From: Inonotus obliquus
Lineage: Eukaryota > Basidiomycota > Agaricomycetes > Hymenochaetales > Hymenochaetaceae
Direction of reading: 5' to 3'
Length of the DNA stretch: 64,000 bases
Assembly (NCBI GenBank): GCA_032164295.1
Contig: JAJHTX010000006.1
Coordinates: forward strand, 1,612,001 to 1,676,000
Both the position numbers and the translations under genes were made by a program. Position 1 is the first letter of the stretch, and every line of letters starts with the position of its first letter. Of the stretch, positions 50,301 to 62,100 are shown one piece after another. The notes beneath the pieces are model-generated. The model ran no database searches. It was not told the DNA's origin and was given only the letters and a program-made list of their open reading frames with translations.

Positions 50301-53300
50301 ACATTGTCCCCGACCGCTTATCCATATGATCCCTATCCCTAAATGCTTGATAGTTGCGTCGGCGCTATACTTGATTTATAGATCTTTAATGCCTATCCAA
50401 CGCCGCCAATCGAATTCGTACCTAAAGCCCTGATCAATTATTTGTATTGATTCATCCGCAATTGTCTTCTGCCCGCCTCCACCAGATCTTAGCTTGTCAG
50501 GTTCCCGCAAAACGAGCTAGGAGTTGTAATTAGGTTGGTTAGGTCCTCGAGTCCATTCAGTCATAAAATTTTTGATTGCTTACTTGTTTACTTGTTTACT
50601 TGTTTATTTCTTTTTGTTTTTTCGAGAAAGGTGCAAAGTGAAGTGAAACTCCCGAACTTGAATGGCGTCACGACTCTGTGAAATTAATTAATTTCCCCAT
50701 CTCCCTCTTCTTCCCAAGAGGCCCATAACCATATGGATTCGATCTATCGGTCCCCCAAAAGGCGTCCAAGTCCCTCCTGAATACAAATGAAGTCCCGTCT
50801 GACTTGACCTATCACATCAATTAATTAATTAAAGTAGCTTTTCTCGAGTCCAAGTCGCTGTTGGTATGGACGAATGATAAGGGATGAACGATCCGGAAAA
50901 ACTAAAGAAGCATTGGTAAGAGGGCCAGCAAGGTTGAATAGGGGTATGGGGTACGGGGTAACGGAGAGCAGGCGCAGGAGTAAGAGAAGGGGTGGGAATG
51001 CTTCAGTGTTGTCAATGGTCATATCATCATCTGTATCTGTTGTCCGACATCCGGGTATTGGGCCAGGGATACCTTTTGCTCGTATAAACTAAACTTTCCG
51101 CAGTGTAAGTTCTGTTCAATGGTGCAAGTCGACTTGAGGTCGACTTAAAGAAGGACTTAGACTTACATCCGGTATTTTCTCATGAAACTCTACTTTATTC
51201 GCACCTACGTATTCAACCAGTCAGTCAACTTCTCGAGTGAGTTCCCGTTTAGTTCGTGATACGGATGGATGGAATTGAAGACAGGTTTGGAGACGAGAGG
51301 ATGTCCAGTTCGCGGTGGTAGTCGTGGGTTGTGGGATTGTTCAACCATTTTTGATGTTGATTCTCGAATGGATCGCCCAGAGAATAGTCGTGTCCGTGGG
51401 TGATTATGGATAATCACTTCATCCTTTCTCTTCTCTACTTCGCTCTCTCGATCCTCTCCACTTCTTTCTCATTCGATGCGATGGAATCAGAACCAGCAGT
51501 GGTCGTCGCTGCAACTGTCGCATGCCTTACCTAATAGCTTACCTAATCATCATCTTGGTTTTTGAACATGAGGAACATCAAATGTGTCGCAACGACGCTC
51601 ATAACCATTCTTCAATCTCAAGCAAGGCACAACTCTCGAACGGAATCAATTCTTATCAATTTTGAATCTCCTCGCGTAGATGCGTAGATGCAACGCAAGA
51701 TTCCAAACCTGCATTCGCAAGATACGGAGGAATCGTCATTATTGCGTGCCTTGAATGCATGCGACTGGGTTGCAAGAGTGCAAGGATGTAGCAACGCAAT
51801 ATGATAGGCAATATGTCACGGTCAAGGGTCAGGAATCAGAATTCAGGACCTATCGTACTCAGACTCGGTATCAGCTCCTCTCGCTATCCAATTTCTGAAG
51901 CAAAAATGCCGACGAGTTCGCTCTTCTCTTCCCATCCAGCAGCCGCACCCATCACTTACCCGGACCTATCCGACCACAGTCCCAGTGTAAGTATCAATAA
52001 ACACTAGTGCTAAATCACTAGTACTGTCCCTGGTTGCTGCGGATGTCGTGTGTCCTTTTCCTTCCGTTGTCTATTGCCTCCATATTCACCAACTTTCCTC
52101 TCTTCGTCTCGCTTCTTCCGAATCCGAAGCCGCACTAGTCACGGTCCTGGTGATTGCCTGGTTTCTTGGGTTCTCCTTCCCGCACGCTTGAACCCCGTAT
52201 TGTACTCGGCCGTGACTTGGTCATTCGGACGTTGGCTCCGTTGGGATAGTTCCGATAGGGGCATAGCGACAGGTACAGTACCTACTGTACGGAGACGGAG
52301 ATCGAGTCCGGGATGGTGTTTGGTGAAGAAGAATGGAAAGGAGGGACCTGAAAATAACGGTTAGCCACTCATTCATTCGTTTGTCGGTTCGTTCATTCGG
52401 AAATTTCAGTAATTAGCGGAACAACGAGAAACTGAGAGGAAGACGACAACCTGATATTCAGGCCCAGACTGCAACATTTTAGACGGAGCGCTCGCATCCG
52501 CGAGCGCGACATGTGTGCCGAGCTCCGACGCAAAGTATATGTTCATTTGCAATTGACGCGTCGTAGCGAAACATGGGACGAAAGGCGGCGACCTCAATGA
52601 TTCTAGAGCTGGCACTTCCCGAAGGCTGAGCTTGACACTGAAACCTTCGTTCAACCGCGAAACGCTCAGCTCTCCGTTCTTCATCTGCCGCTCTCTATCC
52701 ATTCGCCTACAGTCAATGCCCGTGTGCATATATGCATATATTCAACCACGTATGTACGTATTCATCGTCATTCACTGCGCCCCGCGAGCTACTTATTCTT
52801 ATCAACTCGTTAATTTAGTTTCTCCGCGTACGCTTAGATCGAGTGTCAGATCCGTGACTTGGATCTGACCGCGAGTGTAGCGTAAGCCAAGGCATTCAAC
52901 AGTAAAATTTTCTACCCAGTGGAACTGACGGCAATGCTAGTGCAGACGTGCGGCAGTACAGCAATGCGGCTGATTAGTGCGTGCGGCTGATAAGTAAATA
53001 AGTGAACTTAATGGGCACCGACACTATTCGCCTCCCGCGCTCGCGGCTCCCGTAACACCGTCTGGTTAGTGTGTGCTTTTGAATTATGAAATATGATATG
53101 CATCGTGGATTGACGCACGCATAGATCCGTCGTCTTTGACTGCGAGATCTCTGCATGTATTGCTCATACAGGTTTACGGCAGATTGTTGCGCAAAGTACC
53201 GGAATCCAGAAGGACCAATTTTGGTATGCATTTATTCAGCGGATCTATTCCTCGGATCGTGCGAAGTATGCTGGACGGTATCATATGCATCCGTACCTCT

Positions 53301-53767
53301 TAAAACTGCCAGCGACGTCTTTACGTTACCTGGCGCGACCTCCGAGCAATTGAAGAACAAAGCAGACTTAGCGCAGCACATGCAACTGTTGTTCTAGTTC
53401 TACTCCAGGCCTAGCGCTCTAGTTGTCTTCTCTTTTGCGCCTTTTTTCCATGGACGAGGACCCACGATCGACACTAGGACTTATCGAGAAAGAACAACGG
53501 CAATCCAACTTGCGCGACTGGCGAGGTGACGCGGATGCAGTCAGGAGTTCATACATGTGCGCATACTGAGGTTCTTCCGCTCCAAGACCACTCGGATTTG
53601 TTAAGTCACGATCAAGGAAGGTACGGACAGACGAGTGCGTGTAACCGCATCAAACCGATCCACTTTATCCGTGCCTATCTGTGAGTTATACTTAGGGCCG
53701 CTCCTTTGCTGGACCTACTTATCTGCCACCCGCCGCTCAACCGACCTAGTAAACTCTATCAAGCGGG

Positions 53768-53798
53768 ATGAATTTCAAATGTAGAATTTGAAATTCAT
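53768..53798. repeat. Perfect 13-bp inverted repeat with 5-nt loop
   Basis: Arms ATGAATTTCAAAT (53768-53780) and ATTTGAAATTCAT (53786-53798) are exact reverse complements separated by GTAGA. They would form a stable hairpin in DNA or RNA. It lies near the left part of duplication unit 1, outside any recognised gene, and I see no copy at the matching place in unit 2. Confidence 0.85.
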
Positions 53799-55416
53799 GA
53801 CGAGCATTATGGAGTAGCGGAAATATCATGAATTACTTACGATGAGATGTGGATGAAAAGGGATCAGGATGGAAATAGTTGATAAGGGCTTGCAGGTGCA
53901 ACTTTGAAATCCGAACGAAGAGGCGACAGGAACTGTCCGATCGTTGGTAGTGGCTGAACTGATTGACGTGGCTGGGTACTAATCTTGGCCGTGTATGTTT
54001 TTCTTGTGTTCTGTTGATCGATCTTGAGTCCCAGTCACTGATTGACCTAGCCCTAGCCATTAGCATCGGAAACGCAGTCCAAATCACAAGCGACGTATTG
54101 TTCAACAGTTCTCAAGACAGAAAGTGTCCAATATTGCCCTGCCCGCCTTGTCTTGTTGTTCACCCGGCAAAGTCTCATGCAAGCTGTCCGAGTGTCTGGA
54201 ACTCGTTGTGTGAGTCTCACGTTCAGGTTAGGGCTTAGATGCATTTACGTATCATGGATTCTTCTCCAACACACCGGGGGTATGTCCGATTCTACCATTC
54301 TGCCCTTACCGATGCTAGAATCATCACCAAAAGTGGGTATCGGCGTGGATGCTCCAAGGGCTGTGATGCCATAACCAAAACATCATCATAACGACTGCCG
54401 GCCGAACAAAAGCTCAAAGTTCACAGAGAGAACGCCGCACGAACACATTTGATGTTTTTAAATTTGATCATGTCCGATCAATATGTTGTCACAGATTACC
54501 TACACATACTCTAATGTGCAAATTTGGTCTAGCATCTAACGCGGTTGCAAAACTTTTCGATCCTCTGTCCTCCGTTAATAACTTGCTTACGACAAGGGTA
54601 ACTCAAGTGAACGTCTTGTTACGTTTACGCGATTTACTCATGAACGAAAAAGACAAGCCCGATGCACTCCGTCTCTCCAGGGCCACCAAGGTTTTGTTCC
54701 GTTGATATTGCGCGGTTCCTCATATATGTCTGTATTTTCTACTCCGCTTTGCTCTGCAACCGCAGTCCCAGGCTCCACGTCCCGATTCCGAGGGTTTAAG
54801 GACGATAATGGCAAGCTACAGCCCACTCGATCCTCGGCGTCGGTCGCCACTCTACAACTACCCTATGCCTGCGCACGTAGATCTTGCCGACCTCCGACCT
54901 TCAATATCATTTCTGGATCTACAAGCCGTTATTGATCTCCTAAGCCCTCCGATTCGCGACAGACTCGGAAGCAATCTACCTTGCATGAATCGAAATTTAA
55001 ACAAACTGGGAATGCGGTTAACTCGTATTGGATACCGCGCCGAACGGGCGTTTAGGGATGGGCCATAACTTTATTGATTATGATCCGTCAAGGCACAGAC
55101 ACCGTGTATCTGATAATGTGGGATCACTCTTGGACGGGATTTCTTCGTATACTGGGTGAAATGTAAGACACAGGGACTAATGCATGTAGTTATTAGACCC
55201 AGATTCTGGAAGGTACGATCGAGATTGCAAGACAAAACGGCCTGTGTGCGCAAGTATGAGACTAATATGAATATCAATCACAATCACAGTTGCCTTGCTG
55301 CCGCGTCAAGTAAGTATTACTACGATTACTACGTGTACACCATAGATTCTAGCCTTACAGACCAAGCACTCATGGGCACAGTGCCCATCACCCGCACAAC
55401 CGAAGAGAAATGAACA

Positions 55417-55439
55417 GTGGTGGTGGTGGTGGTGGTGGT
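55417..55439. repeat. GGT trinucleotide microsatellite
   Basis: About seven to eight GGT units lie in non-coding DNA of duplication unit 1. No matching tract was noticed in unit 2, so it probably arose after the duplication. Confidence 0.75.
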
Positions 55440-55839
55440 AATATTAATGATCGGGAAGCTGCTCTCGATATGATATGAAGTAGATCCAGATTTCAGATGA
55501 GGGAGGACGAGACCTTCAGGATCATTCATTTCATTCATTCAATACAAGATACCCACCTCTCGGCCCCGGTAACTTCTTCCTCGAATCTTACTGGGCACCA
55601 CATCGTCTACTCAACGATATTAATCAACCCTCATTGGTTCGCACGGCTGTACGGCTACATGGTAGAAGGTGAGGTATGGAAGTTCATTGGATTGGAAGAA
55701 GGTCATGTATTATCCCCCTATTCTAAGCTTCCAATCAATAATCAACATTATTGACAGAAGCCAATCTGAATTGCACTACGCTAATGCGTAAGTAAGTGTG
55801 TATGGAAGATGAAAAACTTGAATGATAACGATATTGGGG

Positions 55840-56245
55840 ATAGTGTTTATAGTCACCGAGACATGGTGGCTCATCTGGTTCATCCGACTTCAGTTCGGAA
55901 GTCTGGGCAAAGGGTGTAGAAAGATCGATCCTGCACGGCGATAGGCAAGTCCGGGTCTTTAGGCTATCCAATAGGGGTACCTTGCATCATGTCTGCCTGA
56001 ATCCTCCTATCCTTCTCCGGGACCTTATACACACCTCTTTCCGGGATTCGGGAACCTTGATCTTTGTCCGTTGTGATATTGTACATCGTGTATGATATTC
56101 TCATTCTTCTCCACCCTTTGTCGTCTTTCTGAAGATCCACGTATGACAACGTTCAACCCATGAACCTTCTAACCGGTTTGATTGGTCAAATTGCTTTTGT
56201 TTATTGGCACTTCTTGTTTCTTGCTCCTTGTACGCCGCCGCCGAC
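55840..56245 (-). repeat. Block inverted relative to unit 2 (60,830-61,155)
   Basis: Read on the minus strand, this block matches the plus strand at about 60,830-61,155. Shared landmarks are ACAAGGAGCAAGAA, ACCAATC.AACCG.TTA, and GGTACCCCTATTGG followed by ATAGCCTAAAGACC. CACCCTTTGCCCAGAC and ACTATAAACACTATC follow in the same order. Flanking blocks of the two units are in direct orientation, so this piece was inverted after or during duplication. Confidence 0.8.
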
Positions 56246-56488
56246 CGGGGATTAAGAACCAATGGATTTGAGCACGGTCTGAATTACCGACGCGCCAAGT
56301 CAATAGGAAGGTGAGGTGAGGTAATTCAATAGGAACGTACGTGAGATCCATACGCATGATAATATTATGTTAAAGATCAGTTCGTTAACATGCCTATGAA
56401 ACGTGCAATCAATATGCTAAGCTCCTGGAAGATACAATCGAACGCGGACTGGTACCATTAGCAAATCACGGCAGTAAAAAGCACCGCC

Positions 56489-57136
56489 TTGGCTTTACAC
56501 GATGCGATGTTACAATTCCTGATGATCTTCGCACCACGCCCAACTTGGGTTTGTGATGATCACAAACTCATGTTGCATCACCTAGCAGTGATACCAATAT
56601 TTTTGCTGGTGCTCCGAATCGTCGGGTTGCCAGTACTAATGCTGGCCAACCGCGCAAAGTGCAGCAAGCCACGCGCGGAACAGATGCATATAGGCCACAT
56701 CGGAAAAATGATGGACACGGTGAGACCCAAACTAGTGAGCAGATTCGGCGCTGATCGCGATGAACAGGCAACCATCAGTTTCGTTTGTTTCCTCAGCAAC
56801 TGCAAGAGATGCAACTCGGAGTATGGAACTTGTTCCTTTTCTCCCTTTTCTCTAAGAATGCTTGTCAGAGTCTTCGTAGCGAAACGAGTGAAGGGAACCA
56901 GGTGGATAATTCGGAATCGGATGGAGGATTGTGAACACGGACTCGCTTGTGCAGATGCAAGCACCAATCGCGGACCCGAGGCTCAAGAAAGTTTTCAGAT
57001 AGTTATGCTTGTCGAATTCCTAAACAAAATTAAGAAGTGGGGATTGATTTTTATTGCCTTTGATCTGAGCTTTCTAGTAGTCGCTGAATGCCTACTAAGG
57101 TACGATACGACCATCATCGTACCCGGGTCAGGATAA
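56489..57136 (+). CDS. Doubtful 215-codon open frame between kinase paralogue blocks
   Basis: Not recognised as any family. The frame contains hydrophobic stretches (IPIFLLVLRIVGLPVLMLA and LIFIAFDLSFLVVAECLL) and several Cys residues. Its counterpart in unit 2 (about 61,980-62,320) keeps short similar peptides (VGLP, AEQMHI, SEYGT) but is interrupted by stops. The minus strand also conserves peptides between the copies (VPYSE, LRKQ, LMVACSS), so the true coding strand, if any, is unclear. It may be a gene relic carried along by the duplication. Confidence 0.2.
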   Translation: MALHDAMLQFLMIFAPRPTWVCDDHKLMLHHLAVIPIFLLVLRIVGLPVLMLANRAKCSKPRAEQMHIGHIGKMMDTVRPKLVSRFGADRDEQATISFVCFLSNCKRCNSEYGTCSFSPFSLRMLVRVFVAKRVKGTRWIIRNRMEDCEHGLACADASTNRGPEAQESFQIVMLVEFLNKIKKWGLIFIAFDLSFLVVAECLLRYDTTIIVPGSG

Positions 57137-57157
57137 GAGAAACGCAGAAACGACCCG

Positions 57158-58764
57158 CTAGCCTGAAGCTAACCATGGGTCGTCCATCAACTTGGAAGCT
57201 AAAGCTCGGTCTCCAGGATCGATCCTGAGACATCTACGAAGAAACTCTGTGAGCTTGTCCTTATCTTCCACATCGGACAAGCTCTTCGAGATTCGTTCAT
57301 CCAGAGTGTCACCTTTTACTGGAGGAGATTTGATCCACCCTGTAGTAATCACAATTGGCGAAGATAAACCCCTTGCAGTGCAAATGTAAGGCTTACCATC
57401 AGAATCGATAAATCCTTTCTTAACCGAAATCGTTCCTGAGGCCGCCCCAGAGAAGAGGGGTTCGCCTGTCAAGCTCTGCATGAGACTCAGATGGTAGTGC
57501 GTGTCTTCACCAAGTTCATTCGGGGACCGTGAGTCGGGGAAGCCGAACAAGGGTTCGCCCGAGAGGAGTTCAAATATCTACAATGTTGTCACAAGTTTGC
57601 ACAAAACAGCCAACGGAATCACCGACAGTACACCCGAATGCCCAAATGTCAACGGCAGTGGTAAAGCCGAAACCCATGGCAAGCTCAGGCGCTCTGAGAG
57701 CCGGAGAACCTACACGAATCGGGGAACGCGTAATGAGATCCTTCCAGGTAGCTATTCAAGGCTACGGTTCAGTTTCCAGGGTCGGGAATGATGTTCGAAT
57801 GCAATGGTCAACTTACAGTGACTAAAATCAGTCAAGGAGATGTGGAGATCATCGGCCTTCTTGACATGCGGTATCCAAAGCGACGCCAGACTTCCATCAC
57901 GCCCAGAGTTAGGATCTTTCTTCAGAATCGCTTCAGTAATGTAATCTATCTGTGGTCCGAGATTGAAATCCCGCAAGAGATTCTCGGGTTTGACATCTAT
58001 GGGTAGGTTAACGAGTAAAATCAGACGTGTATTTGTTTGTCAATCGAACCATTTACCGCAGTGAATTATTCCACAGAGGCTATGAAGGTAGTCGAGAGCC
58101 TGAAGCGTCTCTCTCGCGATTTGCTTGACAAGTGCGGATGACAGACGTCTGCCGGGTTCACCTGTCATGTAATCTCTCATATGCTCTCCGTAGACAGGCA
58201 AAACGAGGATTAGATGCTGCGAGTTGTCGCAGGAAAAGTAACCAATGCACCCAGACACGCGGTACCAACCGGGATGTGGAGGACGAGGCAAGTTTAATTC
58301 CTTGTACTTAGGAGTTTGAGGTCGATGTTCAGGTTGTTTGCCTATGTGCGTGCGGAAAAGCATCTGTAGTTCACTGGTTGGCGCTGATTCATGCTCCCGT
58401 GTTGCGAACTTGCTCAGTATCTTCAGAGCGACATACTTGAGGCTACTGAAAAAAAAATCGATCGCGTGAGTTAGATTGAAGGGGAGGATAGAGAGAACTG
58501 ATATTACGCATCATCCGAACAATCTCGTGCCAGCCAGACAGTCGAGTTGGCACCCCGGCCGAGCTTCCGAATAGGTTCATACTTTTGGCCTTCGTCCCCT
58601 CTGATAATAGTGCCGATTCTAACATCATACTGTTTGTCGCGTAAAACCTGCTCTGATGAAGCCTTTCTTCTTGTTATGCTTGTCGAAAAAGACCTGAAAG
58701 CCCTGCGCATCGCCGGTCTGAGCCTTGCGGCCTTGGACTGAGATGTAAAGGAAGCTGATATCAT
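57158..58764 (-). CDS. SRPK-like protein kinase, copy 1
   Basis: This is a Ser/Thr kinase-like protein of the SRPK-related type expanded in mushroom fungi. Minus-strand exons 58764-58508, 58445-58057, 57996-57817, 57751-57627 and 57577-57158 give 456 residues. The glycine loop is LGRGANS, with YVALKIL lysine near residue 93. The catalytic loop is HCDVKPENLL near 217. The region before the loop (HMRDYM, ARETLQALDYLHS) and APELAMGFGFTTAVDIWAFGCTIFELL fit SRPK relatives. The metal-binding Asp sits in LTDFSHS, with Ser replacing the Gly of DFG. The first 40 residues are Arg/Ser-rich without acids (RRAFRSFSTSITRRKA), which could act as a mitochondrial presequence; an internal ATG is another possible start. 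It probably can bind ATP, but activity is unproven. Confidence 0.85.
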
Positions 58765-59199
58765 CGAGCAAGGTGGAAGCCAATGGTGGTCGTTTGTGTT
58801 ACCTCTTAGGCTCCCGCACCCAAGCCCTACTCGGTCACAATATACTTAGTCCCCGTTTCAGCTGTTGCCAAGGCCATTCTTTTCTTTATCCACACCTCCT
58901 TATCCTACTTTCTACTTTCATCTGACTTCTTCCAATTCGGTACTAGTCCTGGTGATTGCATGGTAATGGGCGGCGGTGGCAGGTTGCTTCCGTCCTGTGC
59001 CAAGGCAGATACGAAGATAGGACCTCGAGAAGTGACTTCGTCCGTCCGACTCGTAAACTGAAGTAAATAAAGGAAGGTGAAGGAGGACGGTAAAGGTGAT
59101 GATAAGCACATGACAACAACAACACACCACAGGGCAAAAGGTGGAGTTACTTACTTCACATTTCCAACCAAGACCAGCAAACACCGTTGCTGAGCCACC

Positions 59200-62100
59200 A
59201 AACTCATGATCAAAGCCCATACAAATATATGTTGTACTTACGATAGTCACCAGTATGAAAAGTATACCGTATAGCACAGCACGTGCAGCTGCTCTACTAA
59301 GTTCACTTCAGACCTAGCGATCTGTTTTGACTCCTCTTTCACCGTTCTTCGGTGACCAGAACCAAACTTCGCCACTAGGACTCTCAAACTCAGAGAAGCA
59401 TGAGATCAAGCCCGCACTGCATCCACGTCTGACGCATCGGTTACACGGGTGCGAATTGAACCATATGAGAGTTTTCCCTTGCTGACTATGTGTGTTGAGT
59501 GTGGCAGTTCTCCCACCCGCCCTGCGTGGCGAATTCCATCAATCGAGGCGAGGCCGAGATTCAAAAAGACTGGTTTGTGCTTTGCGGTCGTGTGGATACG
59601 GAGCATTTGTCTGTACGCATCGGAGGCGTTGACGGAAGGGGAACAGAACCGGATTAGATGATAAAATGTTCTGAAGTCTGGACGATGGACGACAAAGGCT
59701 TTTCGATTCTTGACTGGGCTTGACTGGGCTGACTAGTATCAGCTGGATTGATTGACGTTGCTGAATAGGGGTCCAAATCGTACGTGTATTCTTGTTTGAC
59801 CTAGTGTTCTGGTTGCTCATTGACCTGGCAAGTTCAACCACAGCTGTGATATCCAATAGCCGCGAAGACAGGACCCGCTTTACGCTTTGTCGCATATCTG
59901 GCGTGGTCTATCGTAGACCGTTGCATTCCGTTCAAGTTGTGTGAGTTATATTCGAGCTAGAGCTTGGTTACACTGATGCCCCGCGATCGCACCTTAACGG
60001 GTCGGAGGTACTTCCTATCAGGTCCTATCCTACCTAGTTGATGTCGAAATATTCACCAAACTAGAACCCACCTGGCAGATACTCTAATGGGTTTAGTAAA
60101 GCCATCATGACGACTGCCGATCGAACGAAAGCTCAAGGTTCACAGAGAGAACACCGCGCAAACTCATCTGATGTTCTTGGGATTTGATTGTGTCCGATCG
60201 ATATGTTGTCAACGTCAACAAATTACACACTCGCACTCTGACGTACTTCCGCATCTTCCGTTCTTCCACTTTCCAACCATAACCTACATGCGGTAAGATA
60301 ACTTGGGTAAGTGTCTCATTACGTTTTCGCGATTTCCGCATGCACGAACTGGACAAGTGCACTCCGTCTCCTTAGAGCCTCAAAAGTTTTGTTCCGCTGA
60401 CATTGCCTTCTTCCTCATATGTGTGTGTTGCCTGCTTCACTTCGCTCTGCAACCGTTCTTCGAGACTCCATGTCCCGATTCCGAGGGTTCGAGGACGATG
60501 CTGGCGAGCCACAACCCGCTTGATCCTCGGCAGCACTTGGCAATTACAGTAAGCTTATGCACGTGGATCCCTCCGACCTCCGACCTGTGTTTGTCTAGAT
60601 CTTCAGGATAGTATTGATCCCCTGGGCCCTCCGATTCGCGACGGAAGTAATCTAGCTTGATGGATCGAATTTAAACAAATTGAGAACGCGAATTATTCGT
60701 ATTGGATAACGACCGCAAGCACGCGTTTCATGCAGGTCTGGTACGGTTTTAATAAGATATCATAGGGGTCTCGCGTACCTTCGGGCTTTGTTGGCGTCTG
60801 GAACCTCTCAAATCACTTTCCGTAATCGCCGGTCAGCGGCGGCACACAAGGAGCAAGAAGCAAGCAATGTAACCAATCGAACCGATTAAAAGGTCCATGG
60901 TTAAACGCTGCCATACGTTGTTCTTCATTTTCTTCAAAGAAAGATAAAGGATAGAGAAGGATAAGACACATTGTACGAACGAAGGTCAAGATACACGGGG
61001 AGTGGAAGGGTCCCGGGTACCCCTATTGGATAGCCTAAAGACCGGACTTGCCTATCGCCGTGCTCACTCGATCTTCAACACCCTTTGCCCAGACAGAAGA
61101 ATGGGCCACCAAATCTCGGAAACTATAAACACTATCGCTTATGCCGCTTCTATTCAGGTGTCTCATTACATAAGTTCATACAACTTGGATAGACTTCTAT
61201 CAGTACTGCTTGGACGTATTGGAAGGGAACTCGCTATCTTTCTTCCAATGCCCTTCCCTTCCTCCTTAATGGCTTGGCGTTGTAGCTGTGAGCGTTGTCT
61301 TCGTGAATTATAGTAACCAATAAGATCTGAGTGGCAATAGGACCTGAGTGGCTACTGGGACTGTAAGGTATTGATCTTTGAAGGCACCGTCATCATTGTG
61401 GTTTATCATCTCATCTTGAATCTTGCAAGTATCCAGAATTTGATATCCACTAGCAGGAGCAGTTCCCCGATCATGACTATCTATTTCTCTCCAGCTGCCC
61501 AACAGGCATCGTGGGTACATAGTTTGTAAAAACAAGCCACTAGTAGAAGACGCTAGGACGGCACAGATATTGCTGTCGCTAATAGTCTCTTACTAGAATT
61601 TCGCCTCTTCCGGCCTCTAACTCTGAGTCCGGGTCTAAGAGTCATATGCGCTAGGTTGTGAGTCTCACAGTCTGACTTGTATAATGTATCCTAAGCCCAT
61701 GCAATCTCCGTCTGCCATGATATCATACCTGATGTGCTGACTTACTATTCTCGAAGTGTATAAAGACACCCTGCCAGATCACCGCCAGTAATTAATGACA
61801 TCGCTGGTGAGAAAATTTGCTCGGCACGTTGCGCCGTTTGGAGGAAATATTACAGGTGTGTATGTTAGCAGCTCCTGTGAAACGTGCAATCAACGTGCCA
61901 GTAAGAAGATCCACTCGAGTACATACCGCTACCACTGCTAGAAGCTGGAAACGGAAGTAAAAAGCGCCGTCTTGGCGTAACATGATAGTACATTGGATCG
62001 GATCTGCGAAGATCATAAAGTTCACTGGCATATATTTTCTGTTGCCGATACTAGCCGTCGGGTTGCCAATACTAGTGATGACCGAGCGCGCAGATTGTAA

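Larger units (their letters stand above)
45137..53300. other. 8-kb region upstream of the homeobox gene with no recognisable gene
   Basis: Short open frames on both strands show no family signature; 45306-45755 and 49523-49804 look like simple-sequence translations. From 45.3 to 47.4 kb the plus strand is C/T-rich. From about 46.9 to 52 kb the DNA is littered with short tandem duplications of 5-12 bp, such as CGTGCAT, AGCAATC and GAATCTT units, plus TTAA-rich tracts. No transposon ends or RNA genes were found. It may be an extended regulatory region or host a non-coding transcript. Confidence 0.5.
53300..58764. repeat. Tandem duplication, unit 1
   Basis: This segment aligns by eye to about 59,200-64,000, with several blocks in the same order. 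One block is 53,373-53,450 against 59,277-59,340. Another is 54,380-54,520 against 60,100-60,240, which share GACTGCCG, TTCACAGAGAGAAC and TCCGATC..ATATGTTGTCA. Further pairs are 54,880-55,060 with 60,565-60,730, and 56,390-56,860 with 61,870-62,290. The kinase gene itself is 57,158-58,764 against 62,664 to the edge. The offset is about 5.5-5.9 kb. Divergence is substantial, so the duplication is not recent. Confidence 0.8.
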
